A DNA stretch of 64,000 nt from Larix kaempferi (taxonomy: Eukaryota; Streptophyta; Pinopsida; Pinales; Pinaceae). The notes under the pieces are model-generated. The model did no database searches, was not told the DNA's origin, and saw only the letters and a list, made by a program, of their open reading frames with translations. This document shows positions 53,036 to 64,000 of the stretch, one piece after another (within the stretch, counting starts at the first letter, position 1; every line of letters starts with the position of its first letter). The translations under genes and the position numbers were made by a program. The stretch covers positions 12,126,501 through 12,190,500 of the forward strand of contig BSBM01000608.1 in NCBI GenBank assembly GCA_027924585.1, in the 5' to 3' direction.

Positions 53036-54117
53036 GCTACGAGGGGGGTTCTAAACTGACTTCATATGTCACTACAATGGGGGTTCGTAACCGCCCCCAA
53101 AGGTTTGTAAAGAGTTTTAGGGGGGGTTCTGAACCGCCTCCGTAGGTACCTACGAGGGGGGTTCATAACTGTCCCCAAAGGTTTGTAAAGAGTTTTAGGG
53201 GGGGTTCTGAACCACCTCTGTAGGTACCTACGAGGGGGGTTCATAACCGCCCCCAACGGTTTGTAAATCGTTTTAGCGGGGGTTCTGACCCGCCTCTGTA
53301 GGTACCTATGAGGGGGGTTTATAACTGCCCCCAAATGTTTGTAAATATTTTTAGGGGGGGTTTCGAACCACCTCCGTAGGCACCTACGAAGGGGGTTTAT
53401 AACCGCACCAAATGTTTGTAAAGCGTTTTAGGGGGGGTTGTGAACCGCCTCCAAAGGTACCTATGAGGGGGGTTTAAAGCCGCACCCAAATTTTTTTCAT
53501 AAAGACTTTTAAGGGCGGTTCGAAACAGCTTCCGTAGGTACCTACGAGGGGATTTATATCCGCCCTTATAAGTGACTTTTGTGGGGGTTTAGAACCGCCT
53601 CCAACAGTCACTTTAGGGGTAGTTTTGATCTCTTCCATAACCACCCCTAGAAGTAGAACCTTTTAGCGTCAGTGTTCATAGGGTCGGTTTTCTAAAGACC
53701 ACCCCCAAAATTAACATTAGTAGGCGGAAGGAAATCACCGCCAACAGTCCAAAAGTAACTTTTTTTGGGGGGGAGGGGAGGTAGAACTGCCCCCAAAAGT
53801 CACTTTTGGGGGTGGCTCTAAACCCCCCCTAAAGTGACTTTTGGCGACGGTTGTGAACCACCCCCAAAAGTGACTTTAGGGGGGGTTTAGAGCCGCCCCC
53901 AAAAGTAACTTTTTGGGGTGGTTAACAACCGCCGCCAAAAGTCACTTTTGGGGGAAGTTTTGATCTCATCCAGAACCGCCCCTAAAAGTGAAAACTTTTA
54001 ACGTCGGTGCTATTAGGGGTGGTTTTGGAAAGAACGCCTCGAAATCCAAAACCGCCCCCAAAAGTCACTTTTGGAGGCGGAAAACAACTGCCCCTAAATG
54101 TCAAATTTGTTGTAGTG
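53036..54117. mobile_element. Terminal part of a CACTA (En/Spm) transposon with subterminal repeat array
   Basis: The right end reads TTTGTTGTAGTG (to 54117), i.e. CACTACAACAAATTT inwards, the CACTA terminal inverted repeat. Inward lies a 1.05-kb array of GC-rich subterminal repeats: to 53500 a unit CCTACGAGGGGGGTT..AACCGCCCCCAAA.GTTTGTAAA..TTTTAGGGGGGG (about 105-120 bp), and from 53560 a shorter inverted motif (AAAAGTGACTTTTGG, GGGGGCGGTT). This organisation is typical of CACTA ends, where transposase binds. A CACTACAA also occurs at 53070, but the array extends past it, so it is not the true left end. No transposase ORF is present. Confidence 0.7.
54103..54117 (-). repeat. CACTA terminal inverted repeat
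   Basis: CACTACAACAAATTT on the minus strand, reading into the element. The 3-bp target duplication cannot be confirmed without the other end. Confidence 0.7.
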
Positions 54118-54513
54118 TGAGCAAGGTGGCCTATGGTTGGGTGGAGCGTGCCTCACATGCAACTAGTTGTTCAATTATTTTCAATTCATCCCTCTAAGTA
54201 CTATGTTTTGTATCAAAATGAATTATCTTTAAGTGTACAGATAATGAACTTATGGTTAAAATTATGCTTAGAAATAGTTACAAGTTCATGAATATTGAAC
54301 AATCATAAAGGTGGCATAATGTCCCTAATTTTATTCATGAATGTTCAATAACAAAAATGTTGGTTTAATTTTATGGTTACTATTATTTTGTATGCATGTG
54401 AATGAATTGAAATGAATAAATTATTCATGAAGGATCATAATGCTACATGTGTTGAACATGTAATTTTGTACATGAATATCTAATTTTGTACATTGAACGT
54501 CATACTTGAATTC

Positions 54514-55204
54514 TGTGAAATTTAGTTCACACCAATATCTGATCAAGAAATTACAACTCTCACACGACAATTCAAGAACACTGAAAAATAGTCACATATG
54601 ATGCAAACAGAATTACTCCCATGAATAATAATACATCAGCAACCTTGGGAAAGTAAATGGATTTCAATATATAACATTACATCAGAGATTCGAATGCATA
54701 AGGATTCCATTCGAATCCTCACAAAAGTAGACTTACTAAAATAATGCAAAACCCCCCTAGGTGGAAAGTGTGTTCTCCAAGTCACTCCAAAGACTCATGA
54801 ATTTCTGATTTAGTGATCAGATAGTGATGTGTGATGGAAAATCATGCCAAATCCGGAATTTGGAAGGAAGAAACATCTTGGAGGATGATTTGGCCAAAAA
54901 ACAGTTTCCACTAGTCAACTAACTTTTAACTTTCACCAAAAAGTGGTAAAAAGCAATAAAAGCAGCTAGTGCGCCTTTCTAATCCAGAATTGTCTAAAAA
55001 TAGCCAGAATCTAATCCAGGATCTCCAGGAATGCGCTCTAGTGGTTTTAGGAAGCTTGTGGTCTACACAATGATGACTTGTGGTCCACACAATGGTGTTT
55101 TAGCCAACTACCTAGTCTAATACATAGGAATTAATCATGAAATGATTAATTAATGCTACCAAGTTATTAAATGACATATATGTGAGTTTTAAATATTCCA
55201 ACAC
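54514..55204 (-). repeat. 3' LTR of Copia element 2
   Basis: 691 bp, from TGTGAAATTTAG to TATTCCAACA. Paired with 59559-60262. Confidence 0.92.
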
Positions 55205-55379
55205 CCCCCATAAGTCTGAACTTATGTGCTAAATATCAGAAATAAAAATGAACTAGGGCCCGGTAACAAGACATGGTCACCCAGTACAATACTTCCTTGT
55301 CCATGAAACAAGGAAAACCTCATGGGAAAAACCTCCCCTCAAAAAATGGATATAATCAAAATTGAAAGATTGTTGATCA

Positions 55380-58300
55380 ATCATTTACTCCACCAAATGT
55401 TCAACCATCCCAAGCAGTGACCTAAGATAGCTGAAAGTCTTCTCAGTAAAATCTTTGGTGAAGATGTCTGCAGTTTGCTGACCTATTGGGAAATACTGCA
55501 AATCAATGATCTGGTCATGCACTAAAATCCTGATGTAGTGCATATGGATCTCAATATGATTGGTCCTCTGTCTCTATACTGGATCACTTGAGACCCTTAT
55601 AGCACTTTGATTGTCATAGAAAATGACAGTAGGAGTACTAAAGGAAATCTCAAACTCTGAAAGAATACCCTACAACCACACACACTGAGTAGCAGCATTC
55701 ACTACTCCTCTGTACTCGGCCTCTGCTGAAGATAGTGCAATTGCACTATGTTTCTTTCTAGACCAGCAAACATGATCACCTCCAAGCATGAATAAAAATC
55801 CAGATGTGGATTTTCTGTCAAGGCTATCACTAGCCCAATTTGAGTCAGTAAAGCCAAGAAGATCTAGGATATAATCTGCAACATAGTGAATCCCATCAAT
55901 CTTGGTGACTTGCATATAATGCAATATTATTTTTGCATCCCTCCAATGGATCTCATGTGGCTGATCCATGTACCTTGATTCCACGCTCACAGCATATGCA
56001 AGATCAGGTCGAGTATGATTCAATAATAACAAGCTGCCTATACAAGGTGTTGTCAACCAAAGGTGTAGATTCTGCTTCTTCAAGTCTAACTCCTAAAAGG
56101 AAAGGAGTCTTTGAAGGATTGCAATCAGACATATTGAACTTCTTTATTAGGTCAGATGCATATTTGGACTGAGATACCTTAGTTCCATTCTCAATTTGAG
56201 AAATATCAAGCCCCAAAAATTGCTTAAGAATTCCCAAGTCAGACATAGAAAATGCTTTATGCAAAGCAGTCTTTAATGAAGCAATTTGATCAGTAGAGCT
56301 ACCTATGATTAGTATATCATCAACATATAACACAATAATCATCAATCATCTTCATTTAAACATTAGGATCAGATTTGCATCTCACATAAGATTGTGACAA
56401 GAGAAAGTTGTCCATTTTGGCATACCAAGCCTTGAGGGCTTGCTTAAGCCCATATAAGGAATTCCTCAACTTGCACACATAGTTAGGATCGGATGTATAG
56501 CCTTCTAGCTGCTGCATATAAATCTCCCCCTCAATATCCCCATGGAGGAATGCACTCTTGACATCCATGTGGTGCACTTCCCAGTGCTTGGATGCAGAGA
56601 TTGTCAGAACTAGTCTTATCAAATCCTTCTGTGCAACTGGTGCAAAATTATCATTGTAGTAAAGGCCATGGACTTGGGAGAAGCCCTTTTCCACCACTCT
56701 AGAATTATATTTCACTTAAGTACCATCAGCTGCACACTTGGTTTTATAGATCCACTTACACTTTACCAATTTTTTGCCTGGGGGGAGCTTGACTAGCTCC
56801 CATGTCTCATTCTTTTGTAGTGAATGAAACTCCTCATCCATAGCATCCTTCCATCTTGGGTCATGTGAGGCTTCCTCATATTTCTAAAGATCAGAATCCA
56901 CGATAAAATAACATCTCTCAGATAAGTAAGGATCATTCACATTGAGAACAGTCTCAAATTGTGATCTAGTCCTCCTTGTGTCCTGAGGATTTCCCACTAG
57001 TTCACCAGCTGCTTGCAAATTATTAGTAGCCCATTTAGGCCTTGTTGGTGAATTAGGATCTATAATAAAATGGTCCTCATCATCATAAATATCAGAATCA
57101 AAAAATTCAAGAGCAAAATCACTTACTTATTCAGGTGGTGGTGTAGAGGGTTCTCCAATTTCAACATTCTAAGAGGGCTCTTCCTCAAATTGAACACTTC
57201 TTTCAATGAAGGATTTTTTAGTAGCCATGTTCAGAAACTTATAGCCTTTGGATTCCTCTGAATATCCAACAAAAATAAAAGGTTGGCTTATTGCCCTCCT
57301 CTTCTCAAGTGCAATTCTATCCCAAGCCTTGGAGCCAAAAATCCTAAAATGAGAAATATCAAGTTTGTGCCCAGTCCAAGCCTCAAAAGGAGTGATTCCT
57401 TTGAGAGATTTGTGAGGCACTCTATTTTGAATGTATGTGACACAATTTATTTCCTCATCCCAAATCTTTGTAGATAAATACTTTTCCTCAAGCATGCATG
57501 TGGTCATCTCCTTCAATGATATGTTCTTCCTCTCAGCAACACCATTATGTTGAGGTGTGTATGGAACAGTGTGTTGCATTTGTATGCCTGAAGAGGCACA
57601 AAATTGCTGAAACTCAGATTTGACGTACTCCCCACCATTATCAGATGTGATGATCTTGATATGTCTACCAGACTGGTTCTCAACTGAGGCCTTGAAAAGC
57701 TTGAATAGACCTAACACTTCATACTTTAGCTTGATGAAATAAATCCAACAATACCTTGTAAAGTCATCTATGAAGGTAAGAATGTATTTGGCATATTTCA
57801 AAGACTCATGGGGAATGGACCTAATATGTCATTGTGAATAATCTCCAGGGGTGTTGAGGTTCGCTCAGTTTTGGCTCTCTCAAATTTATGCTCTGGGTGC
57901 TTTCCTAGGATGCAGCTTTAACAGACACCTTTGGAAAACTTGATATTGGGAAGCCCTATGACCATTTCTTTCTCATGGAGTTGGGAAAGGTATTTATAAT
58001 TTAGGTGACCAAATATTTCATGCCATAATTTGCTTGATTCATTGGCATGGTTTAATAGAGCAGAAGGTGAGGGAAATGGCAGAAAATGAGAAAACCTATA
58101 TATTTTTGAGCTATGCTTAGCAGAACCTAAGACAACAATTCGGCCTATTGACATTTCACAGATCTCAACATCATTAGGTGTAAAGACCACCTTTTTGGGT
58201 GATCATGTGTGAGTCATATGGTATACTGACAAAAGGTTAGCAGCAAGTCATGGAACATATAAACATTAGTGAATGTACCAAAATCTAGATCAATGTTGCC

Positions 58301-59387
58301 TTTACCTTTGCTTGAAGTTTCAGAATCATCACCCAACACAATGTTTGGTCCAGTGGAAGAATCAGGAGAGCTGAAGCATTATCTTTTGGACACCATGTGC
58401 CTTGAAGCTCCTGAGTCAATGATGAATGAGGTAGATCTTTATGTGCTTTCCATGAGTGCATGCACTCACTCCTTATCTTTAGAATTTTGTCCTCCATCCT
58501 TCCTCTTTGCGCTCTCAGGAAGAGGAATGTTGTCTTTCTCCAGGAGTTGAGCCATTTGATCAATGGTCTTCTTCATGCAGGAGCTTTCAGATTGAAATCC
58601 CCTGATGCAATAATTGCACTTTTTCTTCTCATTCTTCTTTTTTGTATTTCTCTTGAAACTTGAGGAGTCTTCATGGACTTTCTACTTGTCCTTCCTCTGA
58701 TCAGTGGGATTCTTGAAATTTCCCTTCTTCTTCACTTTCGAACCCTTTGAATATCCAACATTCAAACAATGATATTTTGATGGATTTTTGTGGATTTTTT
58801 ATGGCTCCCATCAAGACCAACTTGTCTTGTTCTTGTGTAAGAGACTCCATGAATTCTGAGAGTGTGGGGCTCTTCCAATTTCGAACTGCCTTCCTGGTGG
58901 AGTGGAAGGTCGAAACAAAGACTGAGTAATCAGGGCCAAGTTTGGAGAGAATGGACAAGATTATTTGCTCATCCTTTTTATCAATTCCATGTTGCTTCAA
59001 CTGTAGAATAAGTGACTTGAATTTCGAAAAGAAATCCTGGAGGTTATCGAAATTCTATGGACTCAATGAAACTAGTTCATTATCCACTTGGTGGCCTCTT
59101 AATTCATCAGTCTTGCCAAAAAATTCTTGAAACTTTAGCCAAAATTCATTGGGAGACGTAAGACCATCGAGATTGAATAGAATATCCCTGGATGTAGTGA
59201 TACACAGTAAACCATAGGCTTCATCTCTTCAATTATGCCATTTTTATTTCTCAGTTGCTGAGGTTGGCTCAGGTTCAGTTGCCATAGTCACCCTGTAGAG
59301 GCATTTGCTCCTCAACATGATCTCCATCTGCATTTTCCAGTCAAAATAATTGATTCGAGTGAGGATGATCTGATGTGACTGATCCAT
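55380..59387 (-). pseudogene. gag-pol polyprotein of Copia element 2 (decayed)
   Basis: The gag ATG is at 59387 (MDQSHQIILTRINYFDW, a classical UBN2-type Copia start). A zinc knuckle near 58590-58630 reads CNYCIRGFQSESSC: the His is replaced by Phe. Protease IIDSGASRHM lies at about 58400-58425. Integrase has HEIFGHLNYKYL, a stop inside the C..C pair, IHNDILGP, ITSDNGGEY and PQHNGVAERKN. RT has MDVKSAFLHGDIEGEIY, LYGLKQALKAWY and LYVDDILIIGSS (about 56305-56340). RNase H has FTDSNWASDSLDRKSTSG and SSAEAEYRG, the last Asp in FYDNQSA, and IFTK near 55440. At least four frameshifts and about ten stops separate the pieces. Confidence 0.9.
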
Positions 59388-59558
59388 GGAAGCTCTTAAG
59401 TAGCTTTTAGAGTGGTTTGGGTGTGCCCAAAGATGATTTGTTGCGCCCTCTGGGTGATTGAATGCACCCTGTAAATGACTGGATGCGCCCTGTAGAGACT
59501 AGTTGGATCCTACAAGACAATCAATGGAGAAAAGAATAGCTTGATAGATTTTATACCA

Positions 59559-60262
59559 TGTGAAATTTAGTTCACACCAAGATCTGATCAAGAATTTACA
59601 ACTCTCACAAGTAACTCTCACACAACAAGTCAAGAACACTGAAAAACAGTCACATATGATGTAAATAGAATTACTCTCATGAATAATAATACATCATCCA
59701 ACTTTGGGAAAGTAAATAGTTATCAATGTATAACATTACATCAGATATTTGAATGCATAAGGATTCCATTCAAGTCCTCACAAAAGCAGTTTTACTAAAA
59801 TAATGCAAAACCCCCCTGGGTTGCAAGTGTGTTCTCCAAGTCACTCCAAATCCTCACCGATTTCTGATTTAGTGATCAGATAGTGATGTGTGATGTAAAA
59901 TCATTCCAAATATACAATTTGGAAGGAAGAAACATCTTGGAGGATGAGTTGGACAAAAAATAGTTTCCACTAGTCAACTAGCTTTTAACTTTCACCAAAA
60001 AGTGGTAAAAAATAGTAAAAGCAGCTAGTGCACCTTTATAATCCAGAATTGTCTAAAAATAGACAGAATCTAATCCAGGATCTCCAGGAATGCGCTCTAG
60101 TGGTTTTAGGAAGTTTTTCGTCCACACAATGATGACTTGTGGTTTACACAATGGTGTTTTAGCCAACAACCTAGTCTAATACGTAGGAATTAATCATGAA
60201 ATGATTAATTAATGCTACCAAGGTATTAAATGACATAGATGTGGGTTTTAAATATTCCAACA
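59559..60262 (-). repeat. 5' LTR of Copia element 2
   Basis: 704 bp, starting TGTGAAATTTAG next to the degraded PBS (59547-59558), ending TATTCCAACA; followed by AATTC. Confidence 0.92.
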
Positions 60263-60762
60263 AATTCTGAATTTCATTTCATAAACAATCCCATGTATGA
60301 GTAAACATGATGGATGCATATGAAAGCTAGCAAATTAGGATTGTTTTTGTCAACATTAATCGTATTTAATAGTAACATAAAACATTTAGTGGAATTTATA
60401 TTATGGTGAAAGCATATTTTCTGTTGGAAGTCTTTTAGCTCTGTTTAATGAAATTGACCAAAAATTGTCTAAGTTATAATTGTCGGATTGAAGACAGGGA
60501 ATGGCAGGAGTTCCCAGTCCAAATTCTATGTCGTAGACAGTTTTTAATCATTTTGGCTAAGTCCCAAAGCGTATAAATGTTAAGGATTGAAATTCCATGT
60601 TTTACCTTATTATGCAGTTCACGTCGGATACATCAGAGCTAATTTGTTAAATTACCTAATAACAATATAAATATGTTTAATGCTTATTAACTAAAAGAAA
60701 GGCTTACACTGATTGTTATCATCGGGTGAATGTCATTTGAAGAGATGGTAAATGCCTTCCAT

Positions 60763-60764
60763 TA

Positions 60765-60795
<31 letters not shown>

Positions 60796-60827
60796 AGATA
60801 TAGATAGATAGATAGATAGATAGATAT
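60763..60827. repeat. Microsatellite (TA)n-(TAGATA)n-(TAGA)n
   Basis: A compound simple repeat: TA run, then GATATA hexamers, then GATA tetramers, 65 bp. Confidence 0.95.
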
Positions 60828-63800
60828 AAAATGTTAAGAGCACAAGTATGTGCAATCACCTCGCGAAGTCGATGGAATGTGGAAACTATTAGGTGTTTTA
60901 TAGTGTCTTAACGAGGTACATTATAGAGTGGTATCAAAGAGAGGTTACAGTCCTTGAACCTCATGGGTTATGAAGTTAATTCAAGCATTGGATTTACGCT
61001 TTTCCTGGAGAAAGTAAATTCAAATCATGGAATGACTCTAGTTTTTCCATCTACTTGGATTTTTTTGTACTAGATGCGAGAGTGGTTTGGGAACTTCATT
61101 GTACATGAGATTGCTTATAATTTTATGTATTTTTCCATATTATTGTCATTGGTCAAGAATACACTTTTTCAGCTTCAATGGTTGTTGAAAGGAAGTATGC
61201 ATATCAAATTTCAAGTAGGTGCTTGGCATCTCGCATGAATATTACATACATTTTCCAGATCCTATATTTTATATGAAGTTTATGGTTTCTCATGTCAATG
61301 GTGTCATAATGTAGGATTGTGCATGCAACTGTTTGATGAAACTTATTTTCAAATCATCAAATCTTTTGTCTAAATCTCTCCTAGAGAGAAAATCCCTATG
61401 GATAATCTTTTGCAAGAAAATTGATTTCTCAAGAAATATTTCATTTCCCTTATCATAATTGATTGTCTTTAATTTATTTATGCAAACCAATTTCCCAAGG
61501 ATGATTACCTTTCCCTTATTGACATTAGTTGTGTGTTCAATTTATTTATGCAAATAAATTTTGTAGAAATCGAAATCATTGTCCTCATAGGAATTATTTT
61601 TGTGTTTTTGTTAACAAATTGACTTTTCAAGGGTGAAAATGTTTCCCAATTGGGGCCATGTTTTCATGTTTGGGTTTTGAAAATCAACTATATTTCCCAA
61701 GGGTATAATTGTTGTTTTTCTATGGACATCATGTTTGGGGTCTAGATTAGGCAAGTGAGTGGAATTCGCAGAAGAGACATCATTGACCCTTGTAGGAAAA
61801 CCTTTGATGCTCAAATTATGTCTGTAAATTAATCTTATTATGGCGGAATTGTAGTTTAATAGTGTATTTGTGTTTAATGAAAACATCGTTGGAAAATAAA
61901 TCTAGCATAGGCAAGATTGTTGCCTCTTACTGGGTGCTTTGCCAGTGTAAAATTTTCTGTGTAAATTAAGTTTTTAAAATAAAATTTTACCTCTCTAAAG
62001 GCAGAGAAAATTGAGTTGGTTGAACATGGATGTCCAATCTAATCATTCCTTGAAAGGGTTTATTCCATGCAAATATGTAGGTTGCAGTTGTTATGTTTCT
62101 GTAAATATTGTCCAGTTTAAAATAACTGCATGAGATGAATATTAGGATAACAGGTCCATTTCTTAATGGTATCCATGTTATTGGTTGATGTTCATGTTAG
62201 ATTTCCAAGTAAAGGCATCCTTCTGGAATATCAATCTTTCTGAGGGACTTTAACTAAAAGGTTTCATCAACACTATCTTCTAGAATAAGATGTAGGTGTT
62301 GGAAGTGCATGTGTTGTCTTGTGCTTGGAATTATGTCTTTTGTCAAAATTTGTGCTTAGTTAGAACAGTCCTTCAGTACCTCTAGAATCTCAAACTGAGT
62401 TCTTGTTTCTAATTCTGGATTGACAAATATTTAGTTCTTCTTGTGGAGAAGCAATCATAGTATTGAGTGTTGACACTATGCTTGCCACCAAGTTTTTATT
62501 TGGTACATTTCTTCTAAATAATAATAAAAAAACTCATTGGGATCAAATAATAGTATAAATTACTGGAACCTTGCCTGAGTTAGAAGCCATTAAAGTCTCT
62601 GATACAAGGATGTATTAGATAGCTAGATAGTTTCTTCGAATAGACTTTATTGCCTATGAAGGGAATGAGATTATCATAAACAAGTAGTGAAATATTGTTA
62701 TTTAATGGAAACTGAGTGCAATTGTTGAATTTTGTTAATGAAAATATTAATGTACAAAGGTACAGGAACATCAATGAAGTGCTTGAATTTAGTGAATGTT
62801 TTTCCCTATTGAATTTTGCACTCATATGTTTTATTGTAGGTCTTGATGACTTGGTTCTTGTTCCCAGTGTTTTCATGAGGAAAATATTTATGAAAGAGCT
62901 AGTAAATTAGTTTATTAAAATTTCTAGACTTATGAAACATATGAAAGGAATACCATAAACATGTTGTTAACTAGTGTAAATTGTTGTGTTTTCATTTTAA
63001 TACTATGACTTGTAACTGGTGTAGAAACAAAATTAAACAACAACACAACAATCATCTCCAAGCCTAAACATGTGTATCAGCTCGAGTCAAGTATATACCG
63101 AGATATGCTTCGGGCCTAAGGCAAAAAAAGGGAGTATTCTTACCCTCACCTCAATTAATATTGAATAAATTGATAGGAATAGTTATACTTAGAAATATAT
63201 TAAATACGTAATTGCTAGACCTTTTCCTTGGAGAGACACCTGAGCTGCAACTTTCCTACCGACATTTAATACACCCAAGAAAGAATGGATGCATTCCCGG
63301 TGTTGTGTCTAGGTGGAAGGGAAGGAAATTAAGTAGTTGACCGAGTGTCTAGAAGTATCTTGGGTAGAGTAAGGTGTTTTTTCAATTTCATGATTGTTGG
63401 AATATTATCACCATAATTTTTTATATTTGCATGCATGCATGCATTCTACATGCATCCAGTCATCAGTATGGTGGTCTCCCCAACACCTAGAGCCTATTTT
63501 CAACTCCCTAGATCTCGTCTTCAGCCCTCAGTAGCCCTCCTACCTACTTGATGAGCCTTGTTTTCCTCACCTGGATGACATATGCGCCTTATCTCACCTA
63601 CCAGGATTTTAGCAGTCAGTTAGAGCATTGATTGACCAGTTCTTGCATTTATTGCTCAATTTAACAGCTTGTAGCTCCCAGTTGTCTATTTTGGAGTGCC
63701 ACTTGACCTCAGTGAGAGCCTCATGTGCCCTCCTTGGTGTCTCCATCCCCTGATTTGTGCTCACATGGATCAGTTAGACTCAGTTAGACTCATTTGACTA

Positions 63801-64000
63801 ACTTTTGACTATTTATGACTACTACCACTTATTGGATGATATCTCCAATGTTATCCAAGCTACACACTGAGGATAATTCGAATGAAATTTGGTTAATTCG
63901 AATTCTCTTGACTGTTATTGTATTGTATTCAGTTATTCAGAGTGCCAGGTTACAGCTGATGTATGATTATACATCTATTCTCCATTTTTGTGTTCATGAT
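60828..64000. other. AT-rich flank without recognised genes
   Basis: Short frames (61290-61490, 61611-61886, 62580-62876, 62716-62910) have no recognisable domain and ordinary AT-rich codon content. A GCATGCATGCATGCAT run lies at about 63430. The last 600 bp is less AT-rich and repeats CAGTTAGACT in tandem (63772-63790). I cannot support any gene here. Confidence 0.4.

Larger units (their letters stand above)
54514..60262 (-). mobile_element. Ty1/Copia LTR retrotransposon 2, full length, decayed
   Basis: The element is 5,749 bp. LTRs 54514-55204 (691 bp) and 59559-60262 (704 bp) have TGTG...AACA termini and are flanked by a perfect 5-bp duplication AATTC (54509-54513 and 60263-60267). A polypurine run GGGGGG (55205-55210, minus strand) precedes the 3' LTR. 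Next to the 5' LTR the primer site reads TGGTATAAAATC, a degraded initiator-Met type. Order gag, protease, integrase, RT, RNase H defines Copia. LTR divergence is clearly greater than in Copia element 1, including a small insertion (CTCTCACAAGTAACTCTCAC region) in the 5' LTR, and the polyprotein has many stops and shifts, so it is older. Confidence 0.93.

Noticed and set aside
53062-53334. Minus-strand ORF of 90 codons with repeats of NPPRRYLQRRFRTP type
   Set aside because: It is the translation of the CACTA subterminal repeat array; the period and G-runs explain it and there is no independent coding sign.
53070-54117. Complete 1,048-bp CACTA MITE from CACTACAA at 53070 to TTGTAGTG at 54117
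   Set aside because: Only 8 bp match at the left, the repeat array continues left of 53070, and no 3-bp target duplication matches, so the left match is likely chance.
61290-62910. Several ORFs of 60-98 codons
   Set aside because: Length and composition are as expected by chance in AT-rich DNA; no domain, no synteny, no splice support.

Overview
This is nuclear DNA of a land plant, most likely a gymnosperm (conifer-type). The evidence is stacked, nested, decayed LTR retrotransposons, L1-type LINEs, CACTA transposon pieces, long AT-rich stretches, and no intact host gene in 64 kb. Nothing resembles bacterial organisation: there are no operons and no Shine-Dalgarno sites. I cannot name the species from sequence alone.

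Layout. At 1-967 is the 5' LTR, primer-binding site and gag start of a minus-strand LTR element that runs off the left edge. 1007-4183 (-) is a decayed ORF of about 1,050 codons of unknown function, still in one frame. 6409-13890 (-) is a Ty3/Gypsy element (A) with 5' LTR, PBS and a fused gag-pol frame. It sits inside a LINE endonuclease fragment (13891-14540). 14758-22870 (+) is a 5'-truncated sibling (B) with pol, a long extra ORF in the env position and a 3' LTR. 23710-28159 (-) is an LTR-flanked locus with another long unknown ORF. 28388-31060 holds two tandem arrays. 31-35 kb is AT-rich, with a PPR remnant and a tRNA-derived SINE candidate. 35690-39027 (-) is a third stand-alone unknown ORF, related to the one at 1007-4183. 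40.2 kb has the N-terminal domain of a CACTA transposase. 41342-51201 (-) is a 5'-truncated LINE with an 18-bp target duplication; nested in it are a 728-bp solo LTR (41708-42435) and a nearly intact Ty1/Copia element (42667-49998). 52.2-53 kb has an orphan exon of cofactor-independent phosphoglycerate mutase and a tRNA-Val(UAC)-like gene. 53036-54117 is a CACTA end with its subterminal repeat array. 54514-60262 (-) is an older Ty1/Copia element. The rest, to 64000, is unannotated AT-rich DNA with a microsatellite.

How it fits together. Almost everything is retroelement sequence at different stages of decay. Where conserved motifs reveal the ancestral codon, premature stops are almost all explained by C-to-T change (Arg CGA, Gln CAG or CAA, or Trp TGG via the other strand), as expected for methylated, silenced repeats.

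The most interesting signal is a recurring class of long ORFs that are not gag-pol: globular N-terminus, charged or low-complexity linker, long coiled coil, short C-terminal region. It occurs four times (1.0-4.2, 19.1-21.9, 24.2-28.2 and 35.7-39.0 kb). Once it lies directly downstream of a Ty3/Gypsy integrase and once immediately upstream of a polypurine tract and LTR. The two Ty3/Gypsy siblings also carry a second capsid-like module between protease and reverse transcriptase.
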